A stretch of 64,000 bases of DNA from positions 65,346,457 to 65,410,456 of the forward strand of contig NC_086374.1 in NCBI RefSeq assembly GCF_036588685.1, in the 5' to 3' direction. The DNA is from Mytilus trossulus (taxonomy: Eukaryota; Mollusca; Bivalvia; Mytilida; Mytilidae). Made by a program: the position numbers and the translations under genes. The notes under the pieces are model-generated. The model was not told the origin of the DNA, made no database searches, and saw only the letters and a program-made list of their open reading frames with translations. Below, one piece after another: positions 27,701 through 36,569 of this stretch; position 1 is the stretch's first letter, and the number at the start of each line of letters is the position of its first letter.

Positions 27701-30700
27701 TTAGTTGTAGTTCCGTGTTTCTGTTCTTACGTTGTTTTCATCTTATAGTTGATGACTCCATTTAAGTTTTATGTGGTAACCCAAATTTGTTTTTTTCTCA
27801 ATCGATTTATGACTTTCGAAAAGCAGTATACTACTGTTGCCTTTATATTTTGAAATTTCTTCTTTGAAATACATGCATTTCATAAACACAGTTATTATAT
27901 ATAAAAGATAAATATGACTTTTTCATTAACAGTCATCAAAACGTCGCAGACATATGCCGTACACGCCAAGTTATTAGAAATTTGTGAATTGATGAAATTG
28001 AAAACAGCAATTGTTTAGTAAGGGAAGACACTTTTACACGAATTTTTCTTGCACCAGGCTTCATAACTGTATTCATTTTGAAAATTTCACTTTTTTGTGT
28101 TTTAATAATTACATGTATGTTAAAACTTTCATAAATATCTGTCCTTTTAATTAACTGGAAGTAATCGCGAGGTATTCAAATCAAATTAAATGTCTAAACC
28201 TCAACATTATTGACTGCGCATGCTTCCAGTGACAACATCACTACAATGCATCAGAAGACAAACGAAAAACCGTGCTTGAACTCATAATTTCCTAGTTGTA
28301 GCATATACTTGTAATTATAAGGATTAAATATTTTTTCTATAGGATTATAAATGATTATTGTGTGTACATGTAAGCATGAAACACTCGTTTGCACTTCATA
28401 CACAATGTGCTTCGATCAACCCTTTTATTTCCAGATATAATTACATAAAGGAGCTTATAATTATTTGATAAAAAAAGAACGATCGATTACCGTTATAATT
28501 TCACCTCGTTTTCCTAGATGTATATCAGAACATATGTAAACATTTATTGTAATAGATACCGGTAAATAATATAAATATTTCATTTTTCCAATAAAGGTAA
28601 TTAGATCAATCCAACGATTGGTTCACTCAGACATGGTGAGAGTTGAAGTAGTCGACAATACAAATGAACAAGGTAGGTTTTTCCCTGTTGTAGGAACGTT
28701 TCCGGGTTATGCGCAACAACTCGAAAAAGGATGGTTAATTTCTCATATTAAAACCAAAGCTTACATGATGTATATGCATACTAGTACATGATTATAAAGC
28801 TTTGCACAAACGAGTATACCCCTTCTTTTTTTATATTTTTGTATAAATATAAGTAGAGTCTGTTTTCAAATTACTACAAGAAATACAGGGGTCAACGATG
28901 CAAGCAGACGACAGGTGTCTATACACTGTTTCAAGCTTTTAATAGGCAAGAGTCTTAACAAGTTAGAAATTACGTTTGAAAACACAATCAAAGATTTGCC
29001 ATCTACGCCATATTCTAACCATATCTCTTTTTGAATACACACGAGATCTCATACCTGTTTCATGAAACTGACATGTGTTCTAGAATAACCAGGTGAGACT
29101 AAGGAAAGTCAAACTTATAAAATATCAAGTTTTAAATACGTAGCAATTAAGATGATGGTAGATTGATATTTTGTGTTTCGTGCTTTTTGCTTGTACCTGG
29201 TCAAGCATATGCCAGTTGTTTTCCATTCCTTTGATGTGTTTGGACGTTTGATTTTGACATATGATAAGAAACTTTTCGTTATGAATTTTTTATGGATTTC
29301 GGTATTTTTTTACTTTTTTAATACAGTGGAAAATATCTTAATCATTTCGAGGATTGATTGATTAGTCTTTACTTCATACAGAACATGTTTGCTTTTTAAA
29401 ATTTAAGCTGCATATTTAGTTGTATATTTTTATTACGAGAAAAACTAAAGCACTAGTTTTGAAACAGTTTGAACATTTTAAAAAAATAGGTTGATAGATT
29501 ACCAAAGTCATCATACAATCATCAAACAGATTTCTACCAAATTAATGTGTGATTTACAATTTGTCTCTTCAGGGAAACGTGTTAGATTTTGTTAACGTAG
29601 TTTAATTAAAACATTAACAGCGATATCATTTTTTTCATAGTTGTGATGTTTCCCGAGAGAAACAAACACTTTGAACCTTGTAAAATGTATAATAACAAAA
29701 TAGCATGTCATAATAACACAATACCCATTACTTGTTTTTAAACGATGGTGGATGAAATGAAGATGTGAGGACTTGTAAATACTCTATGGATGAAAACTGA
29801 TAAAATCATTACATTTTAATCTAATATTGTCAGTTTATAAATTATAAGAATATAAAGTAGTATTAAACTAATATAACAACTCCCTCAAGTAAAATTATTC
29901 TATGATGGTTTTCTCTGTTTTACGCCCGTTTCATTCAAAAATGCTTTTGAAAGCGTTTTACAAATATAGGCTTGAAAACGATTGGTTTTAATTTGCCTTA
30001 ATTGTGTGTCTTGTGTTAGAAACAATGAAAACGATAAGTTGTTTGTTTTATTTTAAACTATTTTCAATCACTTTGTACTTTCAGATTTGTTATATACGCT
30101 GATAGAAGAAAAGTAAAATACTCTAAGGAAAACCAAAATCGGAAAGTCCTTTATCAAACGAATGAGCTTATTGATTTTATTTATTTGTCAAACGTCTTAT
30201 GTTAAAATTCAAATGTTTTGCTTTTTTTACGTTCTAGGTTTCATTTATAATATTACACTATTAGGATAACAGGAATTACATTAAATTTTGAACAGAACGA
30301 AATACCAAACCACCATCTAATGTAATAACAAACTCACCCTAAAAACAAAGATGTACAACTAACAAGGAACAACACACTGTCCATGACTTGGTACAGACAC
30401 AAAGTGCGTTTGTGTTAACTGATTATACGTGCACACAAACCCCTTTACTTTGAATAAATCACTATAAAAAGGTTATAGTTTGGAAAGCATAATGCTATAA
30501 TATTATAATTTTCTTATTTTGATTGTAGGTTTAAAAATACTTGATCTTTATTTTAATATTGATCGATTTAACTTGTGGTCAGAATCTATGGACGATAGTG
30601 ACAATGAAATAGATTTTAGTATCCTGGATGAGAAAAGCAAGAACTGTAAAATAGACGACGACGAGGACATACCACGAACTATCTCATCATTAGCAGCAGA

Positions 30701-30722
30701 AGTGGAAAATGAAACTTTATAA
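8908..30722 (+). CDS. unrecognised 510-aa protein, possible DUF4347-like domain, ten exons
   Basis: I do not recognise an orthologue. The exons are 8908-9461, 16335-16552, 19181-19296, 19834-19914, 20528-20561, 22079-22149, 24066-24151, 24813-24915, 28597-28672 and 30529-30722. Every junction has GT/AG sites and matching phase, and the sum is 511 codons including the stop. The start is uncertain: ATG 8908 gives a hydrophobic N terminus (ATIVLWLLCL), ATG 8980 has the better context, and an acceptor-like CAG at 9013 would make this an internal exon. Residues 1-260 are basic, Ser/Thr-rich and probably mostly disordered. Residues about 297-444 alternate strands and helices in the order of DUF4347 domains, with SVILFCQGGSG (352-362) and INIVCKNVSEGRQG (406-419) in the places of the usual SHG and GCNVA-G blocks. 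The tail (about 465-500) is acidic. The domain assignment is a tentative inference; the gene model is well supported. Confidence 0.78.
9750..9784. repeat. (AT)n microsatellite
   Basis: About 17 uninterrupted AT dinucleotides. The minus-strand open frames over it (IYIYIYI) are artefacts. A purine-rich stretch with a G10 run follows at 9860-9985. Confidence 0.95.
10385..10531. repeat. dispersed repeat copy (GTCTCATTGGCA...ACCACATCTTC family)
   Basis: Contains GTTGAAGGCCGTACTTTAAC and GTTGTCTCATTGGCACTCAC. The same phrases recur at 21140-21365 and 43395-43530 (plus) and 33384-33575 (minus), so this is a member of an abundant dispersed family. No open frame is conserved among copies. Confidence 0.75.
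11176..11350. mobile_element. 175 bp palindromic MITE with 9 bp target duplication
   Basis: Starts ACCGGGCTGAAGTACGTCCA and ends with its exact reverse complement; the inverted arms are at least 49 bp. The centre is made of repeated ATTATTCA/TGAATAAT units. GCTATTCTA lies directly on both sides (11167-11175 and 11351-11359), a perfect 9 bp duplication. A 9 bp duplication with long inverted repeats is usual for Mutator-like elements; the assignment is inferred because there is no transposase. Confidence 0.85.
12875..13612 (+). repeat. dispersed repeat composite
   Basis: 12895-12960 carries the CATCACTGAAGAGACAT phrase shared with 31975-32050 and 32283-32350. 13055-13610 has GTCTGCTCTATGGTCGGGTG, GGCCTCCGGGTGCTGGATTT and TTGAAGACCCATAGGTGGCC, which I recognise as parts of a common mussel dispersed repeat (from memory, not a search). 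The open frames at 13135-13392 and 13389-13604 lie inside the repeat and are not credited as genes. Confidence 0.6.
14875..15420 (+). repeat. dispersed repeat, copy 1 of a local pair
   Basis: The phrase GCGTTTTCTGATTTGGATTA, then AAGGGAGGCGAAA and a segment with CTGACAACGCCATGGCTAAA, occurs here and again, shortened, at 15770-15990. The CTGACAACGCCATG segment is also shared with the copies at 33890-34050, 35530-35720 and 39290-39440. It marks a widespread family oriented both ways in this window. Confidence 0.65.
15770..15990 (+). repeat. dispersed repeat, copy 2 of a local pair
   Basis: Second copy of the phrase series described for 14875-15420, including TTTCTAATTTGGATTATTTA, GGGAGGCGAAAGATATC and CTGACAACGCTAAAAAG, with a deletion of the CATGG segment. 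The two copies are about 0.7 kb apart in the same orientation. Confidence 0.6.
16549..16740 (+). promoter_or_regulatory. cluster of six GTAAGT 5' splice donors
   Basis: GTAAGT occurs at 16553, 16588, 16638, 16668, 16694 and 16723, several within a repeated CTCAGGTAAGTCGATGT unit. The first is the donor used by the exon 2 model, because the next exon completes the Gly codon. Using any later donor would read through TAA at 16564. Effect on splicing is not known. Confidence 0.75.
16838..16937. repeat. (ATGCAATACA)n decamer microsatellite
   Basis: About ten tandem copies of ATGCAATACA with minor variants, in intron 2 of the 510-codon gene. The open frame through it (repeating MQYNAIQCN) is an artefact. 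It could be the tail of a minus-strand retroposon, but no body was identified. Confidence 0.9.
16938..19180. other. intron 2 remainder, no recognised feature
   Basis: AT-rich intronic DNA. About 18955-19000 holds a short fragment (GAAGATGTTGTATGATTGCC) of the family described at 10385-10531, in reverse orientation. The open frames at 18182-18700 have no recognisable domain and no supporting splice structure. Confidence 0.5.
20866..21925. repeat. ~39 bp minisatellite in intron 5, split by a dispersed repeat
   Basis: Tandem units of about 38-40 bp follow the pattern ATATATCACTAAAACATTAG, then AAATCGTCATGTGGATAAAA. About 7 units lie at 20866-21135 and about 14 at 21375-21925. Between them, 21140-21365 is a copy of the dispersed family at 10385-10531 (GGCCGTACGGTGACCTATAG, GTTGTCTCATTGGCATTCAT). 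Variation among units is mostly single substitutions. Confidence 0.88.
22205..22400 (+). repeat. dispersed repeat (GGTTTAGCTAGCTATAAAA family)
   Basis: Contains GGTTTAGCTAGCTATAAAAC, GCCTGTACCAAGTCAGGAAT and CCATTCGTTTGATGTGTTTG. Related copies lie at 24400-24535, 25505-25635 and 29180-29345 in the same orientation. The four copies lie in introns 6, 7, 8 and 9 of the 510-codon gene. Confidence 0.7.
22401..24065. other. intron 6 remainder
   Basis: Mostly unassigned AT-rich DNA. Two fragments share ACTCATCATAGATACCAGGA (near 22630 and 23725). The second continues with GACGCGCATGTCGTCTACAA and CATCAGTGACGCTCGAATC to about 23860, a dispersed repeat also related to 32400-32430. No gene evident. 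Confidence 0.55.
24400..24535 (+). repeat. dispersed repeat copy (GGTTTAGCTAGC family, partial)
   Basis: Shares TGTACCAAGTCAGGAATATG and CATTCGTTTGGTGTGTTTGA with the copy at 22205-22400. Lies in intron 7 of the 510-codon gene. Confidence 0.7.
25635..27703. mobile_element. composite element: two near-identical ~660 bp MITEs flanking 0.74 kb
   Basis: Unit 1 (about 25636-26295) and unit 2 (27037-27701) are direct repeats that differ at only a few positions. Unit 2 begins AGGTAGCAATACACAGTTAGG and ends CCTAACTGTTTATTGCTACCT, a near-perfect 21 bp terminal inverted repeat, and is flanked by TA on both sides as for Tc1/mariner-like insertions. Unit 1 has slightly eroded left ends and is also followed by TA. 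The 26298-27034 interior is AT-rich and has no open frame that I recognise. The outer flanks (to 25634 and from 27704) look like the two halves of one dispersed repeat, so the block may have inserted as a unit into intron 8 of the 510-codon gene. Confidence 0.8.
27704..28596. other. intron 8 remainder, right half of interrupted repeat then unassigned DNA
   Basis: 27704-27850 carries TTCATCTTATAGTTGATGAC and TCTCAATCGATTTATGACTT, shared with 38060-38165 (plus) and with 30890-31000 and 41505-41640 (minus). After that no feature is recognised until the acceptor at 28595-28596. Confidence 0.55.
29180..29345 (+). repeat. dispersed repeat copy (GGTTTAGCTAGC family, diverged)
   Basis: Diverged copy with CAGTTGTTTTCCATTCCTTT and GATGTGTTTGGACGTTTGAT in intron 9. 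The open frame at 29173-29361 lies within it and is not credited. The rest of intron 9 (28673-30528) shows nothing I can name. Confidence 0.55.
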
Positions 30723-30811
30723 AATGGACTGTTTAGGTTCATGATATTTAATCATTTGTGCTTTCACTTGACAATTTAAAAAAAAAATGTTTTCATTATG
30801 CAAGTTCGGTT

Positions 30812-30817
30812 AATAAA
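30812..30817 (+). terminator. polyadenylation signal of the 510-codon gene
   Basis: AATAAA about 90 bp after the stop codon at 30720-30722, preceded by an A-run at 30778-30787. It is the first canonical signal downstream. A second AATAAA occurs near 30852. Confidence 0.6.
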
Positions 30818-30879
30818 ATATTTTAATTTCATATGCCTTATCTGATTAAAAAATAAAATCAACATTGATATACCGTTAA

Positions 30880-31060
30880 TCAAAAATCATCAATCGATTG
30901 AGAGAAAAAATCCTTGTACCAAAATAAAACCGAGGGAAAAACGTCAACTATAAGAGAACAAACGATCCACAGGGACACGGAAGTGCAATGAAACAAATGC
31001 CGTTAACAAAGGAAATAAATATGACTGAAGCAAATCTAGAAAAAGCCGTTTTAGGCGTTT
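30880..31060 (-). repeat. dispersed repeat copy, reverse orientation
   Basis: Contains CATCAATCGATTGAGAGAAA and GAGGGAAAAACGTCAACTAT, the reverse complement of the repeat at 27704-27850. This copy supports the order of phrases in that family. 31060-31970 has a fragment with GACGAAACGTGCTTATAGGG but nothing else recognisable. Confidence 0.6.
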
Positions 31061-31969
31061 CTTCCCATAGGCATCAACAGCGTTGTAGTTGTGTTGAAAT
31101 GAAATTGCAAAGCTATTTTAGTTTCCAGTTGATAAAACTTTAAGAATTTGTAAAGCCCCAAGAATTTTCTACATCTAGACATCGTTGGTATAAGTTCGAT
31201 TTAACACTAATGTGTTTGTTTTGCTTTTAGTGCCCTTCAACTTCTTAAAGATTTTAGCATTCTATTTGTTTTGACTCGAGTGGCACTGTTGATGAGAACC
31301 ACGTAGGTAGACGAAACGTGCTTATAGGGTATTAAATCAAAGCATTTTAGGTCATTACATTATTTTTTAATTTTCATATAAGTTTTTAATGGTGAATGCA
31401 CATTTGACCATACCATTTTATAACCCTTGATGCAATAGTCTCATTGTAAGCAGGTTACTATTATTCAAGGAAATCAGCTTATGAATCTAAACCTCTAAGA
31501 GTATCTTACTTTGCAATTACATCAATTGCTGGTGTGCTCGACTATAGAAAGCATCATTCAATTCAATTTTTGGATAAAAGTCAAGATATGAAAAGTATAT
31601 GTAGACTCCTTTATTTAAAGTGCATTGGTGTATATGCTTTCGTGAATTTTACGAATGTCTGTTCAAAAAGTCAATAATCATGAAATCTATCATCTTGAAA
31701 ATAACTTTAAATAGATAAAGAGTCTCTTATTTTGTCTCCCAAAATTTACATTGATCTTTTATTTTTTGTTTAATTCGGTGTAAATCAAAAAGTTTAATAT
31801 AGGTAAATGATTAAAATCTCATATCTGTATTCAATTTTAACAAAGAAATGCACATTTAATATCAAATTGAGAATGGAAATGGGGAATGTGTCAAAGAGAC
31901 AACAATGCATGTTTACCATATCATATGTATAAATGTATCAACTACACATGAAGACCAAAATCACCTAGC

Positions 31970-32430
31970 AATAGTTATCACGAAATGCGCATCTGGTGCA
32001 ATAAAATTGGTACCGTTAATTTTATTACTACCACTGGGTCGATGCCTCTGCTGGTGGACTAGTCCCCGAGGGTATCATCAGCCCAGTAGCCAGTACTTCG
32101 GTATTGGCATGAAAATACGGATTGTTGTTACAAAATATTATAAATTATTATAAATTAACGAAAGTATCTCCCTCATGCAAAGCTCTGATTCCTTTCAAGG
32201 ATTTGGCTATACTTTTTGGACCTTTTGGATTATAGCTCTTCATCTTTTATATAAGCTTTGGTATCAAATATTTTGGCAACGGGCATCACTGAAGAGACAT
32301 GTTTTGTCGAAATGCGCATCTGGTGCAAGAAAATTGGTACAGTCAATTTTATTATCAAAGGTACCAGGCTTATAAATAAATACGCAAGACTCGCGGTTCG
32401 TCTACGCAAGACTTACCAGTGACGCTCAAA
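31970..32430 (+). repeat. two direct copies of the CGAAATGCGCATCTGGTGCA repeat
   Basis: CGAAATGCGCATCTGGTGCA is at about 31981 and again at 32309, each followed by AAATTGGTAC and then TCAATTTTATTA or TTAATTTTATTA. The phrase CATCACTGAAGAGACATG precedes the second. It is a widespread dispersed family, related to the fragment at 12895-12960. No gene. Confidence 0.7.
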
Positions 32431-32680
32431 CCACTGACCTATACAGACTACGACCACAAATATATCTTAAATAATGAGGTTAAATTATTGTGTATTAAAG
32501 TCATATGAAACGAGTGAGTGGTGAAAAAAAATGTTTGTCCAATTCTTGAACAATGCATGTATACATCATAAACTTAGTCCTCTGTGCACGATTTTATCAT
32601 TATTTTCGCAAATATGTCATATAATCGTCATTTTTTTTCTCTCTGTTTGTTATGATTTAACAAATATGGCTGCTCATTAA

Positions 32681-33040
32681 ATGCCGTGTTTTGAAGCCGA
32701 GTTTTACCGATTGTCACCTTACAGTAAACAAATCACAAAAAGCATGGGTTTTGAGCACGTGTTTAACATGTATAATCAGATATTTGTTTATTTCAATGAC
32801 AGATCCATGCGAATTGTGGTCACCGGATTTTTACGAGGAGGGTTACGCTCCGGTCACTATGCATACGGAAAATATGTCGGCGAATTGCTTGCTGGAAGCA
32901 AGCAATTAAAAATTAGTAAACTTCTTCTAAATGTGGACAAATTAAAGAATTTTCCTCAGAATAAAGTATATGCACATAAGTTGTATAATGAAAACTATCC
33001 ATTTGGTTATAAAAAAAACATATGCATATTATTTTTTTAA
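32681..33040 (+). other. 119-codon open frame, probably repeat-derived
   Basis: The longest open frame between 31 and 43 kb. A second frame (32691-32909) is open over the same DNA, so amino-acid selection is doubtful. The central segment (about 32810-32960) is less AT-rich than its flanks and reads like a dispersed mollusc repeat (from memory, weak). No domain, signal peptide or splice structure is evident. Treated as an unassigned open frame, not a gene. Confidence 0.25.
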
Positions 33041-33383
33041 TTCGAGGTTTCTTATGACTTTAAGTGGTCTATCATTTTATTCATAAACTCACTTGTTATG
33101 TCATTTGCCAATTATAATGGACATTTGAGTGGAGGGTCCATATAAAATTCCAATTATTACTCAACCTTTTGTGTTTATTTGTTGTTTGGTCATGAAAGTT
33201 TTCAATCATACTGATATTGTATCAATTGTATAAAAACAATACCAGCTGAAAATTGAAAAAAATAAGACCTTTTTCTCGAAAAATGCGCTAAAATAAGATG
33301 CAACCAATGGTTTTACAGTTCATTTATGTATATTTGCACATTACATTAAAACAATTGGGAACTACATGTCGAGTGTATAAAAA

Positions 33384-33578
33384 AGAAGATGTGGTATGAT
33401 TGCTAATGAGACAACTATCCACAAAAAACAAAAATGACACAAACATTAACAACTATATGTCACTGTACGGCCTTCAACAATGAGCAAAGCCCATACCACA
33501 TAGTCAGACAATGTAAAACAATTCAAACGAGAAAACTAACTCATCATACCACATCTTCTTTTTTATATCTATTCCTCT
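33384..33578 (-). repeat. dispersed repeat copy, reverse orientation
   Basis: Reverse complement of the family at 10385-10531 and 21140-21365: AAGATGTGGTATGATTGCTA, TGTACGGCCTTCAACAATGA and AAACGAGAAAACTAAC are all present. Open frame 33434-33649 lies in it and is not a gene. Confidence 0.8.
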
Positions 33579-33839
33579 GTTTGATGGGAGTAGCTATCAG
33601 TTTCCGAGAGTTTCTTCGGCTCAGAAGTAGAACTTTGGTAGTGTTATGAGTTATAACAAATAGTAGTTTGGCAATAATTTGTTAGTCCTCTTTGGTCATA
33701 AAGCACTTCAACTCGTACAGTTAATTGTTTACCATCACGAGTTGGATGACCGTTATGAGCCGTTTCACAGATGATAATGGGTAACTACAATTACCTTTTC
33801 ACGAATGTGACATACCGAATTATACTATTTACCAGATTT

Positions 33840-34345
33840 GTTATAACATAAGCATTACGACGGTGCCACATGTGTAAGTAGGATCTGTTACCCTTCCGGA
33901 GCACCTGAGATCACCCCAAGTTTTGTGGGGTTTGTGTTGCTTAGTCTTTCGTTTTTTATGTTGTGTCTTCTATACTATTATTTGTCTGTTTGTCTTTATA
34001 TTTTTAGTCATGGCGTTGTCAGTATTTTCTACCTAAAAGTTTGACTCTCCCTCTGGTATCTTTCATCCCTCGTGTATACATCCATGGCTTTCAGACTTCC
34101 TAACGAAGATAAATCCAGAAAAGCGCGTCGGACGAAACGGAATTGATAAAGTGTTGTTTTCATTTCCAAATTTGCATTTGAATTTACTGTATTAGGACTT
34201 TTGTGGGTAATTTTTGTTTTTTTGTTTTTTCTTTTACGACTCACTAATATAACATTTTGGTTGAACCCATCGTGTATTTTATTTTATTTTACCACTGACC
34301 ATATTTTAGTGTTCCTAATGATGAATATTCCCCATGTTCATTAAT
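33840..34345 (-). repeat. ~0.5 kb dispersed repeat, inverted partner of 38995-39486
   Basis: Runs from CGACGGTGCCACATGTG through CCGGAGCACCTGAGATCACC, TTTCATCCCTCGTGTATACA and GCGCGTCGGACGAAACGG to TCCTAATGATGAATATTCCC. The same phrases appear in reverse complement and reverse order at 38995-39486. The minus-strand open frame at 34029-34244 and the plus-strand frame at 39048-39239 are the same repeat frame, not genes. Confidence 0.85.
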
Positions 34346-34839
34346 AAGACATTTAACAATATCCGATCAGAATTACAAATACAAGATCATAAATAAATAC
34401 ATGAATGTTAGATAAACAAATACCGTGACAGGTCTTATAGCAATGTGCAATGACAATCAGCAAAATAGTCATATTCGGTACTTAAAAGTCAAGACGACGT
34501 AAATGGTAAACAATTATCTAGGAAGTGGGGAAAATGTCCATATTTAGTGTAGACACAGACACATCGTATGGGTCAACCAATTCCTGATGGTGTTCATAAA
34601 AATTACAAATTGTCATTTTTAATCTTTCTTTCTCATAAGTTTGTTGGAGCAGTTTCTGCGTAAGGAGCAGTATATGACGTCCATATAGTGCGCACATGCA
34701 CGAGCATAACGTATCCATCTAGATATGTAAACACCATACGAACGATTGGGCAAAGCGTATGTTATTGCTGGGAAATTGGAAATTGGGAAGTTGAAATCGT
34801 CCATCTGTGTCAATATTGAGGAAAAGATCAAGGTATGAA

Positions 34840-35540
34840 TGAATGAATGAATTTTATTTGCAAAAGCATATTGCAGTCGTATATTGGTATCACGTCGTCT
34901 TCGGTGTCATCGTCAGCGTCGTTCGAAGACGGAAAGTTTCCGGATAATTACTTTAGTACAAGTAAATAGAAATCAATAAAAATTTAACACAATGTTTATA
35001 ACCACAAAAGGAAGGTTGGGATTGATTTTGCGGGTTATGGTCCCATTGGATTAGGAAATAGGGGCCCAAACATACATTTATCTAGTTTCAGGACAATAAG
35101 TTGTGTAAAAGTATTTCAATTACTCTGAAATTGTACCACAATGTTCATACTGTTAAATAGAAGGTTAGAATTTATTTTAAGGGTTATGGGACAAATAGTC
35201 TAGGAATTAAGGACCAAAAAGGGACCAAAAACAAGCATTTTTGAAGTTTCGTGACAATAACTGTATGGATCTCTCTTACATTGTATCACAAGGTTCTTTA
35301 TAATGACGGGAACGCTTGGTGTCAGTTTGGGGTTAATAACCATGAACATTTTGGAAAAAGGTGTAAAAAAGGGCCAAAAGGTAGCATTTTTATACTTTAC
35401 AGGCAATAACTTGTGTTTAAGTGTATGGAATTATACAACAAGATCTCTTACTTCAAAGGAAAGGCTGGAATTGAGTTATGGGGTTCTTGCTCAAAGGGGG
35501 ATTTCAATAATTGAGGAGCGATTATTTAAAGATCACCCCT
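34840..35540 (-). repeat. tandem/TIR repeat family, reverse orientation
   Basis: Begins near 34843 with (GAAT)n and ATTTTATTTGC, then CAGTCGTATATTGG and GTCGTCTTCGGTGTCATCG. Repeated ~140 bp units with AACACAATGTTTATAACCAC and GGAAGGTTGGGATTGATTTT follow. These are the reverse complement of the units in 48290-48830 inside the DHPS intron, so both are members of one large family. Confidence 0.75.
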
Positions 35541-35725
35541 AGTTTTTGGTGGGGTTCGTGTTGTTTATTCTTTAGTTTTCTTTGTTGTGTCATGTGTACT
35601 ATTGTTTTTTCTGTTTGTCCTTTTCATTTTTAGCCATGACGTTGTCAGTTTGTTTTAGATTTATGAGTTTGACTGTCCCTTTGGTATCTTTCGTCCCTCT
35701 TTTATTACAAGCGATAAATATTCAT
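35525..35725 (+). repeat. dispersed repeat fragment
   Basis: Contains GATCACCCCTAGTTTTTGGT, TTTTAGCCATGACGTTGTCA and CTGTCCCTTTGGTATCTTTC. It shares these phrases with 33890-34070 (same orientation), 15190-15310 and 39290-39440 (opposite). 35726-36100 shows nothing recognisable. Confidence 0.7.
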
Positions 35726-36103
35726 GACTACAATGACCATGAATTTATTGGAGTCACATCCACTGTTTCTACATGAACTCATCGGTTAGTGCAACGAAGA
35801 CACTTTTAAAGATTGAGATTGTTGGTTTATTCTTTACACCTTCGAGGTATTAAAATTATTTCAGTGTTTATTTAAAGTTAAATTTATTTTCAAATCTCTT
35901 CTGTTTAAATTTGTCGAAACTTCCGTTTAAGATTTTTGTGGTAAACTATCTATTCTATAGTTAGGACCATTTTATAATAAATACCCTTTTGTACAAGAAT
36001 ACTTTCCTTATAGAAGTATAGATCTGCTGGTTATAGATTTTTTTTATAACTTTCATTATTGTGACGACGCGCTATGAAATTCAGATTAATTTATAAATGA
36101 AGT

Positions 36104-36569
36104 TGTATAGGTGTAATACCACCAAATCAGGGTATGTCACATCACGAAAGTAGGTCGAAAAAAATATTCCCTTGAATTTGACCGTTGTAGGTAATTAATC
36201 CTACATTTTATTGCAGTAAAACTATTTCTGTGTCATAAACATATGTCTTGGGCATTTTAAAACACCATTATTTTTTATTTGTGATTTCTATAGAAAATTT
36301 TGTAATCTTGAGGTTACATGGTGACTAAACCTTGTGCACAGATAGAATAAGGGTAGAAATATGATTGGTTAACTTCCAATGATGGTTATTTTCTTATATG
36401 CAATGAAATGTTATGTGAAAATTTTTCTGTAGAACTGGACAGGTTAAAACTTTACTCATGCCAAGTATTTCTTTATTTGAAACAAAGATAAATTCTGCAC
36501 ATTTTTTTGAAAAGTGCAAATTTAACAAAGACTAATAGGGGAAAATCAATGGTGGTATTACAACTATAC
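36104..36569. mobile_element. ~0.46 kb TIR element (GTATAGGTGTAATACCACCA ends)
   Basis: The left end (about 36105-36124) and the right end (about 36549-36569, TGGTGGTATTACAACTATAC) are inverted repeats with one mismatch. There is no coding capacity. The superfamily is not determined; the surrounding sequence does not show an obvious duplication. Confidence 0.65.

Noticed and set aside
25635..27703. LTR retrotransposon with ~660 bp LTRs
   Set aside because: The repeats do not start TG and end CA, they have their own inverted termini and TA flanks, and no primer binding site or polyprotein frame is seen.
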